In this document: piece by piece, positions 25,580 to 32,901 of the stretch
Layout: every line of letters begins with the position of its first letter
How positions within the stretch are numbered: the stretch's first letter is position 1
Source of the DNA: Massilia sp. erpn
GTDB lineage: Bacteria > Pseudomonadota > Gammaproteobacteria > Burkholderiales > Burkholderiaceae_D
Reading direction: 5' to 3'
NCBI RefSeq assembly: GCF_024400215.1
Contig: NZ_CP053748.1
Span: 620,001 to 684,000, forward strand
Length of the DNA stretch: 64,000 nucleotides
Notes under the pieces: generated by a model
What the model saw: only the letters and a program-made list of their open reading frames with translations
What the model was told of the DNA's origin: nothing
Databases searched by the model: none
Program-made: the position numbers and the translations under genes

Positions 25580-26341
25580 ATGTTTTGTAAAGATAAAGAC
25601 CTCAGCGGCGCCGCGCGGGCGCGCCGCCCGGGCCACCACAGTCCGGCGCCGCAACGCCCAGCCTCGCTGCTATTGATCGACGAGGACGTGGAATTCAGCC
25701 AGATGCTGTCCATCTACCTGCGCGGACAGGGCTTTCAGGTGGCGACGGAGGCGGACGGCGCGGACGGCATCGGCGCCGCCCTGGCGCGGGAGTACGATGC
25801 CATCATCCTCGGCGCCGCCCTGCCCTCGGTGGACGGGATAGCGGTGCTGCGCCAGATCCGGCGCTACCGCGACGTGCCGGTGCTCATGCTGAAGGCCGAG
25901 GGCGGCCGCGCCGAGCGCATCGCCGGCCTGGAACTGGGCGCCGACGACTACCTCGACAAACCCTGCGATCCGCGCGAGCTGGTGGCGCGCCTGCGCGCCG
26001 TGCTGCGGCGGCAGACGCGCGCCGGCGGCATGGCGTCCGCGCTGGCGATGGGAGGGCTGGTGCTGTATCCACAGTTTCGCAAGGCTTACCAGAACGAAGA
26101 AGCCCTGCCCCTGACGGCAGCCGAATTCAATGTGCTGCAACTGCTGCTGCAAGCGGGGGGAACGGTGCTGAGCAAGGACGAGCTGACCCGGCACGCGCTG
26201 GGCCGGCGGCGCGAATCCTACGACCGCAGCGTCGATGTCCACATCAGCAAAATCCGGCAAAAGCTGCATGCCGGCAGCGGCCATGCGGTGGAGATCGAAA
26301 CGGTGCGCGGCGTCGGCTACTGCCTGCGGACCATCAGCTAA
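25580..26341 (+). CDS. OmpR-type response regulator lacking the phospho-acceptor Asp
   Basis: A 253-residue protein from ATG 25580, which has an AAGGAAG site (25568-25574); the frame is open 18 codons further but without a site. After a 27-residue tail, the receiver domain keeps the acidic cluster (LLIDED, 34-36) and the Lys of DYLDKP (127). However, the acceptor position reads IILGAALPSVDG, with Gly78 (codon GGC, 25811-25813) instead of Asp, and the usual Thr/Ser is Lys105 (VLMLKAE). The winged-helix effector domain is intact (PLTAAEFNVLQLLL, RSVDVHISKIRQKL, VRGVGYCL). No histidine kinase is adjacent. It is probably a phosphorylation-independent DNA-binding regulator. Confidence 0.88.
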   Translation: MFCKDKDLSGAARARRPGHHSPAPQRPASLLLIDEDVEFSQMLSIYLRGQGFQVATEADGADGIGAALAREYDAIILGAALPSVDGIAVLRQIRRYRDVPVLMLKAEGGRAERIAGLELGADDYLDKPCDPRELVARLRAVLRRQTRAGGMASALAMGGLVLYPQFRKAYQNEEALPLTAAEFNVLQLLLQAGGTVLSKDELTRHALGRRRESYDRSVDVHISKIRQKLHAGSGHAVEIETVRGVGYCLRTIS

Positions 26342-26359
26342 GGCTGCGCGGTTCCGCCG

Positions 26360-26935
26360 CTAGCGGAACAGGTGCAACTGCGCGTACTGCAGCAGCATGA
26401 TGGTTTTGCCATCTTCAATTGCGCCGCTGGCCATCATCTCGACGGCGCGCTCCAGCGGCAGCTCCAGCACTTCGATATCCTCGCCTTCCTCATGCACGCC
26501 GCCGCCGGCGCCGGCGCGCGAGGCGGGATCGTATTCAGCCACAAAGAAGTAGAGGCGCTCGGTGACGGAGCCGGGGCTCATGAAAGCTTCGAAGACCTTG
26601 CGCACTTCGACCACGCGGTAACCGGTTTCCTCCTCCACCTCGGCCTTGATGCGCGCTTCGGGGCTGGCCTGGTCAAGCAGGCCGGCCGGGGCTTCGATCA
26701 GGAAGCCGTCGTGGCCGTCGCCATGGCCATAGGCGGGAAAGCGGAACTGGCGCACCAGGATCACGCTGCGCCGTTCCAGGTTGTAGAGCAGGATCACGGC
26801 GCCGTGGCCGCGGTCATAGGTTTCGCGCGACATGGTCTGCCAGCTGCCATCGCGCCGCAGATAATCGAAGGTGGTTTTGCGCAGCAGATACCAGTCGTCG
26901 GACAGGGTTTGAACTTCGCGTATGCGGACGTGCAT
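26360..26935 (-). CDS. nudK: NudK-type Nudix hydrolase (GDP-mannose pyrophosphatase)
   Basis: A 191-residue Nudix enzyme closely resembling E. coli NudK in layout: SDDWYLLRKTTFDYLRRDG, then YDRGHGAVILLYN, VRQFRFPAY, the Nudix box region AGLLDQASPEARIKAEVEEE and EAFMSPGSVTERLYFFVAEY. The key Glu residues of the box are present, though one usual Glu is Ser. NudK hydrolyses GDP-mannose and related nucleotide sugars. It is divergent from a DeoR-type regulator over a 76-bp gap. Confidence 0.85.
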   Translation of the reverse strand: MHVRIREVQTLSDDWYLLRKTTFDYLRRDGSWQTMSRETYDRGHGAVILLYNLERRSVILVRQFRFPAYGHGDGHDGFLIEAPAGLLDQASPEARIKAEVEEETGYRVVEVRKVFEAFMSPGSVTERLYFFVAEYDPASRAGAGGGVHEEGEDIEVLELPLERAVEMMASGAIEDGKTIMLLQYAQLHLFR

Positions 26936-26974
26936 GACAGGCTCCCAAAATGTTTGCTGATTTCCAAAATATCA

Positions 26975-26988
26975 TGCACTATCGTGCA
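26975..26988. promoter_or_regulatory. Candidate DeoR-family operator
   Basis: TGCAC-TATC-GTGCA is an inverted repeat in the 76-bp gap between nudK and the deoR-type gene, and another GTGCA follows at 27004. Repeats in a divergent promoter region next to a regulator gene suggest autoregulation; this is inference. Confidence 0.45.
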
Positions 26989-27011
26989 ATATCAAGAAAA
27001 TTCGTGCAAAC

Positions 27012-27767
27012 ATGCTGACCCGCCAACGCAAAGAGCTGCTGCTGCAAATCCTGAAACAGGACGGCCAGATCGTCGCCAAGACCCTGAGCGAGCGCCTGAA
27101 CCTGTCCGAGGACACGATACGGCGCGACCTGCGGGAACTGGCCAAGGAAGGCTTGCTGGAACGCGTGCACGGCGGTGCCCTGCCCGCCTCGCCCGCCATG
27201 GGCAATTTCGCCCAGCGCCAGCAGATTTCGGCCGACGCCAAGCCCGCCATCGGCCGCGCGGCCGCCGCCATGGTCCGTCCCGGCCAGGTGGTCTTCATCG
27301 ACGGCGGCACCACGGCCGTGCAGCTGGCGCGCCACCTGCCGCGCGACCTGCGCGCCATGGTGGTCACGCACAGCCCCTCCATCGCGGTGGAGCTGGCCGA
27401 ACATCCCACGATCGATGTGCTGATGATAGGCGGCCGCCTGTTCAAGCATTCCATCGTGGCCGTGGGCGCCGCCACCATGGAGGCCATCAGTCAGATCCGC
27501 GCCGACATCTTCTTCATGGGCGTGTGCAGCCTGCATCCTGAAGCCGGCATCACCACCGGCGACTACGAGGAAGGCTGCGTCAAACGCGCCATCAGCGCCG
27601 CCTCGCTGCGCACGGTGGTGCTGGCCTCGCAGGAAAAACTGGACACGGCCGCGCCCTTCCAGATCGCTCCTTTGTCGCAAGTGAGCGACATCGTGGTCAA
27701 TGCCGGCGTAGAGGAGAGCCTGATTGCCCCCTATCGCGCCATGGGAATCAAGCTCACATTGGCGTAA
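27012..27767 (+). CDS. DeoR-family transcriptional regulator
   Basis: A 251-residue DeoR protein. The N-terminal helix-turn-helix is clear (MLTRQRKELLLQILKQDG, then LSERLNLSEDTIRRDLRELA and EGLLERVHGGALP). The C-terminal sugar-phosphate-isomerase-like sensor domain has the family motifs FIDGGTTAVQLARHLP, DVLMIGGRL and DIFFMGVCSLHPEAGIT. These regulators respond to phosphorylated sugars or nucleoside breakdown products such as deoxyribose phosphate. It is divergent from nudK. Its target is not visible. Confidence 0.92.
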   Translation: MLTRQRKELLLQILKQDGQIVAKTLSERLNLSEDTIRRDLRELAKEGLLERVHGGALPASPAMGNFAQRQQISADAKPAIGRAAAAMVRPGQVVFIDGGTTAVQLARHLPRDLRAMVVTHSPSIAVELAEHPTIDVLMIGGRLFKHSIVAVGAATMEAISQIRADIFFMGVCSLHPEAGITTGDYEEGCVKRAISAASLRTVVLASQEKLDTAAPFQIAPLSQVSDIVVNAGVEESLIAPYRAMGIKLTLA

Positions 27768-27809
27768 GATAGGCCCAAGCACCCGTCCGGGACGATAAAG
27801 AGGTGGGAA

Positions 27810-28742
27810 ATGGGTTTGGCAGAGGATGACCGCAGGGCGGCGCTGCGAGCGATGCTGGCCTGCATGGGTGCGCTGGTGCTGCCGGCCGCCACCGCGCTGA
27901 CGGCGCAGCCGCCAATGCCCTTGCGCGTGGTCTACCCGCGCCGCCTGCCCGTCATCGACACCTTCTTCGAATACGACTGGGCGGTATTGCGTACGGCGCT
28001 GGCGCGCACCGTGTCGCGCTACGGCCCTTTCGAGCTGAAGCCTTCGGCCGAAGCCATGTCCTCGCGCCGCGTCACACTGGAGCTGGCCACGCCCAAGGGC
28101 GTCATTGACATTTTCGTGCGCGCCACCTCGCCCGACCTGGAAAAGCAGTTCCAGCCCATCCGCATCCCGGTCGACAAGGGCTTGATCGGCATGCGCGTGC
28201 TGCTGGTGCGCAAGGAGGACTTGCCGCGCTTCGCCGCCGTGCGCACGCTGCAGGACTTGCGCAAATTCCGCGTCGGCCAGGGCAAGGGCTGGGCCGACAA
28301 CGATATCCTGGCGGCCGCCGGCATTCCGGTGGTCGAGGGCACTTACTACGAAGGCCTGTTCGCCATGCTGACCGCGCGCCGCTTCGACTTCTTTTCGCGC
28401 TCAGCGGATGAGGTGATGCGGGAGTATGAGGAGCGCCACGCCAGCGTGCCTGAAATGGCGCTGGAACCGACGCTGCTGCTGCACTATCCACTGCCGCGCT
28501 ACTTCTTCGTGCGGCGCGATGCGGCGGGCGACAAGCTGGCCCAGCGCGTCAAGGCTGGCCTGGAAATGATGATCCAGGACGGCAGCCTGAACGCCTTGTT
28601 CCGCCAGCACAAAAGTCCGCTGCTGGAGAAGCTGGCCTTGCACAAGCGCCGCGTGATTGAATTGTCCAACCCCAGCCTCTCGCCCGACACGCCCTTGCAG
28701 CGCAGCGAACTATGGCTGCCGCCGGGCAGCACGCGACCTTAG
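27810..28742 (+). CDS. Solitary periplasmic solute-binding-like protein
   Basis: A 310-residue protein with an N-terminal hydrophobic export segment (MLACMGALVLPAATALTA) and a fold pattern of type-2 periplasmic binding proteins: LRVVYPRRLPVID early, GLIGMRVLLVRKEDL, then AVRTLQDLRKFRVGQGKGWAD and FDFFSRSADEV. No transport permease or ATPase lies nearby, so it may be a sensor-type or recruited binding protein rather than part of an importer. The short spacing after deoR (42 bp) suggests possible co-transcription. The ligand is unknown. Confidence 0.75.
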   Translation: MGLAEDDRRAALRAMLACMGALVLPAATALTAQPPMPLRVVYPRRLPVIDTFFEYDWAVLRTALARTVSRYGPFELKPSAEAMSSRRVTLELATPKGVIDIFVRATSPDLEKQFQPIRIPVDKGLIGMRVLLVRKEDLPRFAAVRTLQDLRKFRVGQGKGWADNDILAAAGIPVVEGTYYEGLFAMLTARRFDFFSRSADEVMREYEERHASVPEMALEPTLLLHYPLPRYFFVRRDAAGDKLAQRVKAGLEMMIQDGSLNALFRQHKSPLLEKLALHKRRVIELSNPSLSPDTPLQRSELWLPPGSTRP

Positions 28743-28750
28743 CGACCTGA

Positions 28751-29818
28751 TTAAGGCCAGATCGCCTGCAGCACGGCAGCCAGGTGGTAGCCGCCCTTGA
28801 TCAGCTGCTCGCGCGCGATGGCCGATGAGGGCACGGGATAGTTGTCCGGCACGGACAGCGACCACACGGTATAGCTTTCGCCGCTGCGGCTGGTCTGCTT
28901 GCTCGACACGCCCACCTTTACATCGGCATAGGACAGCTTGGACACGGCCAGCGCATCGTCGGCCCACTGGTAGGGCCAGGTGACGGGATCGCCGCTGTTG
29001 ACCACCACCGCCGGCTTGCTGGCGATGGCCCACTGCGCGAACTGCTCCGGCGTGCGCGTGCTGACGCGGCGCATGGCATAGTCGACCACCGTGGTATCCC
29101 AGTAGGAATGCAGGGGCTTGGTCGGCGATTTCACCGCGCCGTTGGCGGGCTTGACGTCAGCACCCTCTTTCGGCGGCGCGGGCGGAATCAGCTTCTCGCT
29201 GTTGACCAGCAGGGTGGCGTCGTCCAGCAGCAGATTATTGCCGCCGCGCGAATCGAAGACAGCCAGGGAATCGATATCGGACTGCTTTTGCGGCACCACG
29301 AAGCCGCCGTCCTTGCCGACAAAGGCTGCGCCCACATGCAGCGGCTGGTGGATGTCGCCCGCCAGATGGGTCAGCAGCAGCAAGGCCTGGCGCTTGCTGA
29401 AGCGGTGCGGATTATTCGCCGCCGTATCCTTGCCTTGCAGGACCAGGATGGCTTGCTTCAGCGTCTGCACCACGTCCTCCTCCGCCGTGCCGACGCCATG
29501 GTCGTGGTATTGCGGCAGCTGGAAAGGCACGTCGGTGTAGTGATACTCGCTGTGCTTGGGATTGGCCGTGGTGTACTCCACCATCTCGGGCGTTTGCGGG
29601 CCGCAGTACGTGCCTTTCACGCAGTCGGCCCAGCTGGCGACGCCGGCCAGGCTTTCGCCTTGCTGCAGCAGGGCCGCCACCTGCTTCTCAGCATTCGAAC
29701 CCTTGATCAGGCGGTCGGCGATGGCGCCCACGATGCGGTGGCCGTCGTTGCCCCAGGCCAGGGCATTGTTGGTGGCGAAGGCGGCGCCCAGCGCCAGGAT
29801 GCAGGCCAGCTTCTTCAT
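28751..29818 (-). CDS. Exported S1/P1-type nuclease
   Basis: A 355-residue zinc nuclease. The signal peptide ends at ALA, leaving the mature N-terminal WGNDGHRIVG, where the Trp amino group and His bind zinc in this family. Other zinc ligands are visible in SEYHYTDVPF, LTHLAGDIHQPLHVG and HSYWDTTVVD. S1/P1 enzymes cleave single-stranded DNA and RNA and remove 3'-phosphates. The start overlaps the stop of the upstream phospholipase-D gene by 4 bp, so it is the last gene of a nucleotidase, PLD and nuclease operon. Confidence 0.93.
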   Translation of the reverse strand: MKKLACILALGAAFATNNALAWGNDGHRIVGAIADRLIKGSNAEKQVAALLQQGESLAGVASWADCVKGTYCGPQTPEMVEYTTANPKHSEYHYTDVPFQLPQYHDHGVGTAEEDVVQTLKQAILVLQGKDTAANNPHRFSKRQALLLLTHLAGDIHQPLHVGAAFVGKDGGFVVPQKQSDIDSLAVFDSRGGNNLLLDDATLLVNSEKLIPPAPPKEGADVKPANGAVKSPTKPLHSYWDTTVVDYAMRRVSTRTPEQFAQWAIASKPAVVVNSGDPVTWPYQWADDALAVSKLSYADVKVGVSSKQTSRSGESYTVWSLSVPDNYPVPSSAIAREQLIKGGYHLAAVLQAIWP

Positions 29819-31035
29819 TCTTCGCGTCCCTTGACCGGCTTCGGATAGTTCTTGTTCACGTCCAGCGGCTGGGCGTAGGACGAGTTCCAGATCTGCTCAT
29901 GCACGGCAGCCACGCGCTGGGCCATCTGTTCGTTGCGCATCACCACTTCCAGATTGCGCGACAGGTCGAAGTAACCGCCAGCCCAGTTGCTGGTGCCGAC
30001 CCAGGCCAGCTTGCCGTCGATGCTCATGGTCTTGCTGTGGATGACGCGGGCAAAGGGAATGAAACCGGTCGATGCCTTGGGAATGGTGACGATGCGGATT
30101 TCCACATTCGGCAGCATGGCCAGGCTTTTCAGATAGGCCAGGGCCGGCGCCTCGGTATTCCAGTGCGAGACCATCAGCTTGATCTTCACGCCGCGGTTGG
30201 CGGCCGCGCGCACCGCGTTGTCGACCACCGCGTAGTACGGGCGCGTGCCTTTCGGGCCGTAGCTGAGCGGCGCATAGTCCAGCAGCTGCACGCGCACTTC
30301 GCTTTGCGCTTCGGCCAGCAGGGCCGGCAGCGCGGCTTCGGAATCGGCCACGCCGGCAGGATTGAAGGCGGCCGGGCTGGCCAGCAGGAAGCTGCCCTGC
30401 TCCAGCTTGGGCGCTGCCAGGCTTTTCGCCTGCAGCGGCGCCACCGTGCGGCCTTGCGCCAGCGTGGCCTGGGCGTTCCAGTCCTGCTCGAAGATGGCGT
30501 GGATCTGGCCGACGATTTTCTCGTCAGTGATGCGCAAGCCGGTTTCGTGGATGTGGGTGAAGGCGCGCCAGTCGAAATTCTGGCTGCCGACGAAGGCCGT
30601 CTTGCGGTCCACCACCAGGTACTTGGCGTGGATGATGCCGTTGCCGGTCAGCTTGCTGAAGTCGAGCATGCGCAGCTCCAGGTTCGGAATCGCCTTCAGC
30701 TGGGTCAGCGTGTCCGGTTCGGACAGGCCGACACCCTTCTGGTCGATCAGGAAGCGGATCTTGACGCCGCGCTGGCCGGCGGCGGCCAGGCGTTCGATCA
30801 CCTTATTGAAAGGCGCACCCGGCACGCTGGCGGCGTAGAACTGGCCGATCACGATTTCAGTTTTGGCGTTGTCGAACAATTCGGACCAGACCGTGATCGG
30901 GTCGCGCAGGTCGGCGTTTTTCAGCGTGGTTTCGACGGGCGCGGTCTGCACCAGCTCAAAACCGGGAATGGTGAAGTCGGCCTGCGCACTGCCGAAGGCG
31001 GTGGCGAGCAAGGTGGAAACGAGGATGCGGCGCAT
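29815..31035 (-). CDS. Exported phospholipase D-fold protein
   Basis: A 406-residue protein with a signal peptide (ending FGSAQA) and two HKD motifs: HAKYLVVDRKTAFVGSQN and HSKTMSIDGKLAWVGTSN. PLD-fold enzymes hydrolyse phosphodiesters, either phospholipids or nucleic acids (Nuc-type). Its place between a 5'-nucleotidase (15 bp upstream) and an S1/P1 nuclease (4-bp overlap) favours a nucleic-acid or other phosphodiester substrate, but the sequence alone does not decide. An AGGAG ribosome site precedes the start. Confidence 0.9.
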   Translation of the reverse strand: MRRILVSTLLATAFGSAQADFTIPGFELVQTAPVETTLKNADLRDPITVWSELFDNAKTEIVIGQFYAASVPGAPFNKVIERLAAAGQRGVKIRFLIDQKGVGLSEPDTLTQLKAIPNLELRMLDFSKLTGNGIIHAKYLVVDRKTAFVGSQNFDWRAFTHIHETGLRITDEKIVGQIHAIFEQDWNAQATLAQGRTVAPLQAKSLAAPKLEQGSFLLASPAAFNPAGVADSEAALPALLAEAQSEVRVQLLDYAPLSYGPKGTRPYYAVVDNAVRAAANRGVKIKLMVSHWNTEAPALAYLKSLAMLPNVEIRIVTIPKASTGFIPFARVIHSKTMSIDGKLAWVGTSNWAGGYFDLSRNLEVVMRNEQMAQRVAAVHEQIWNSSYAQPLDVNKNYPKPVKGREE

Positions 31036-31050
31036 GTTTACTCCTGTTGA

Positions 31051-32745
31051 TTACTTGAGGCGCTGAATGCGCGGTTCTTGAGCGGTGACGGAACCGGCCG
31101 GCTTGCGGTCCTGTTCGCACTTGATCAGATAGGCGGTCAGCGAATCGATGTCGCGCACGGCGGTGTTGACGCGGTTCGTGCCTTTGGCGAATTCGGGGAA
31201 GGCGTCGCCGCCGGCGGCGATGAAGGCATTGGCGGCCACGCGGTAGCTGGCACCGTCTTCCAGCGGCACGCCATGCAGCATGACGCTGCCGGGAACTACG
31301 CGGCTGCCTTCCGGCTGCTGCGGATCCCATTGATAAGTAAAGCCTGCGGACAGCTGCAGCAGGCCGCGCGACTGTACCTTGTCGCCCACCCACTGCTGCT
31401 CGAGCAGGGTCTTGATCTGGGCGCCGGTCATATTCATCACGGTCAGCGTATTCCCGAAGGGCAGCACGGCCTGGGCGTGACCGACGGTGGCAAAGCCGGC
31501 CGCATTGCTTTCCAGGTTGGCGCGCACGCCGCCGATATTCATGAAGGCGATCTGCGCGCCAAAGGGACGGCCGGACAGCAGGGTGGCATCGGCCACCAGA
31601 TTGCCCAGCGCGGACTCGTCGCCGCCATGGCGCTCGCGGCTGATGGTGGCGGCGCCGAGGCGGGCTACCGGACGCGCCAGCTCCTGTTCGCTGCGCTGCT
31701 TGACCTTCTTCAGGTAAGCATCGACTTGCGGCACGGAGCGATACCAATTGGGCTGCATCACCACATTGCGGGCGCTGACGCTGCGCACAGTGTTGGAAGC
31801 CTTGTCCACGGTGAGCTTGATGCGCGAGAGCATATGCCCGCCCATCTCGGCCTGCGTCACCAGCTTGCCATCGACGCGGCACAGATAACCCTTGTGCGAG
31901 TGGCCGCTGACCACCAGGCGGATGGCGGGATCGAGGCGCTTGACCACGTCCACGATCTCGCCTTTCAGATCTTTGCAATCCTGTTTGTCGAAGGACGATT
32001 CGGTATGACCGCCCTGGTGTATCAGCACCACGAACACGCCCACGCCCTGCGCCTTCAGCTCCGGCAGCAGGCGGTTGATGGATTGCGCCTCATCCTCGAA
32101 CGTCAGGCCGGCGATGCCGGAGGCCAGCACCACGGATGGCGTGTCTTTCAGCACGGCGCCGATCAGGCCCACTTTCACGCCGTGCGCTTCCACGATCTCA
32201 TACGCCGGCAGGATGGGCTTCCTGGTCACCACATCGATCACGTTGGCGGCCAAGTAGTTGAACTTGGCGCCCTCGTAGGCCGCCGAGAATTTGCAGGCCT
32301 TGTCGGGGCGCGGCGAGTTGCAGCCGCCCTTCTGCTGGCGCAGCAGCTCGATGCGGCCGGCGTCGAATTCGTGGTTGCCCACCGACGTCGCCTTCAGGCC
32401 CAGCATATTCAGCGCGCCGATGGTCGGCTCGTCGGCCCACATCGAGGAGATGGCGGGACTGGCGCCGATCATATCGCCCGCGCCCACCAGCAGCAGCTCG
32501 CGGTCCTCCTTGCGCCATTCCTGCAGCGCGGCGGCGATGGTGTCGATGCCGCCCGCCTTGACCGTGGTCTGCTTGCCAAAGAGGCCGCCGTTGTAGGTGA
32601 ACTTGCCCGCTTCCAGATGGCCGTGCAGATCGTTGAGCGCGACCAGATTGATATCGACAAGATTGTTCGAGGGGCGCTGGCTGGCGCAGCCGGCCAGCAT
32701 GGCAAAAGCCGTGGCGAGAGCGAGGGTGCGAAGTGCAGGTTTCAT
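31051..32745 (-). CDS. 5'-nucleotidase / UshA-type lipoprotein
   Basis: A 564-residue two-domain metallophosphatase. The lipoprotein signal has LAGC with Cys20. The N-terminal catalytic domain shows LVALNDLHGHLE, GAGDMIGASP, GNHEFDAG and VVSGHSHKGY, all standard dimetal-site motifs. The C-terminal substrate-binding domain includes AFMNIGGVRANLE and FGNTLTVMNMTG. It releases phosphate and nucleosides from nucleotides outside the cytoplasm. It is first in an operon with PLD and S1/P1 nuclease, giving a plausible nucleic acid to nucleoside chain. Confidence 0.93.
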   Translation of the reverse strand: MKPALRTLALATAFAMLAGCASQRPSNNLVDINLVALNDLHGHLEAGKFTYNGGLFGKQTTVKAGGIDTIAAALQEWRKEDRELLLVGAGDMIGASPAISSMWADEPTIGALNMLGLKATSVGNHEFDAGRIELLRQQKGGCNSPRPDKACKFSAAYEGAKFNYLAANVIDVVTRKPILPAYEIVEAHGVKVGLIGAVLKDTPSVVLASGIAGLTFEDEAQSINRLLPELKAQGVGVFVVLIHQGGHTESSFDKQDCKDLKGEIVDVVKRLDPAIRLVVSGHSHKGYLCRVDGKLVTQAEMGGHMLSRIKLTVDKASNTVRSVSARNVVMQPNWYRSVPQVDAYLKKVKQRSEQELARPVARLGAATISRERHGGDESALGNLVADATLLSGRPFGAQIAFMNIGGVRANLESNAAGFATVGHAQAVLPFGNTLTVMNMTGAQIKTLLEQQWVGDKVQSRGLLQLSAGFTYQWDPQQPEGSRVVPGSVMLHGVPLEDGASYRVAANAFIAAGGDAFPEFAKGTNRVNTAVRDIDSLTAYLIKCEQDRKPAGSVTAQEPRIQRLK

Positions 32746-32845
32746 GAGAGGGATGCCGGAGACAATCGATTATTGTACAGGCCAATGGCGCGCTGCTGTG
32801 CGGTCGCCATGAGGACGAAACTTTACGTTACAGGCCATGCAAACG

Positions 32846-32875
32846 AAAAAACGGCCGGTGTCGCCACCGGCCGTT
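32846..32875 (-). terminator. Intrinsic terminator between the Oar-like receptor and nucleotidase genes
   Basis: AACGGCCGGTG (32850-32860) and CACCGGCCGTT (32865-32875) form a perfect 11-bp stem with a TCGC loop. On the minus strand a T run follows. It lies 27 bp past the receptor stop, so the nucleotidase operon needs its own promoter. Confidence 0.93.
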
Positions 32876-32901
32876 TCATCGGGAACTAAAGCTGTTGAGC
32901 C

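Noticed and set aside
30362..30838. A 158-codon plus-strand frame inside the PLD gene
   Set aside because: Antisense to the two HKD motifs of a complete PLD-fold protein; no independent evidence.
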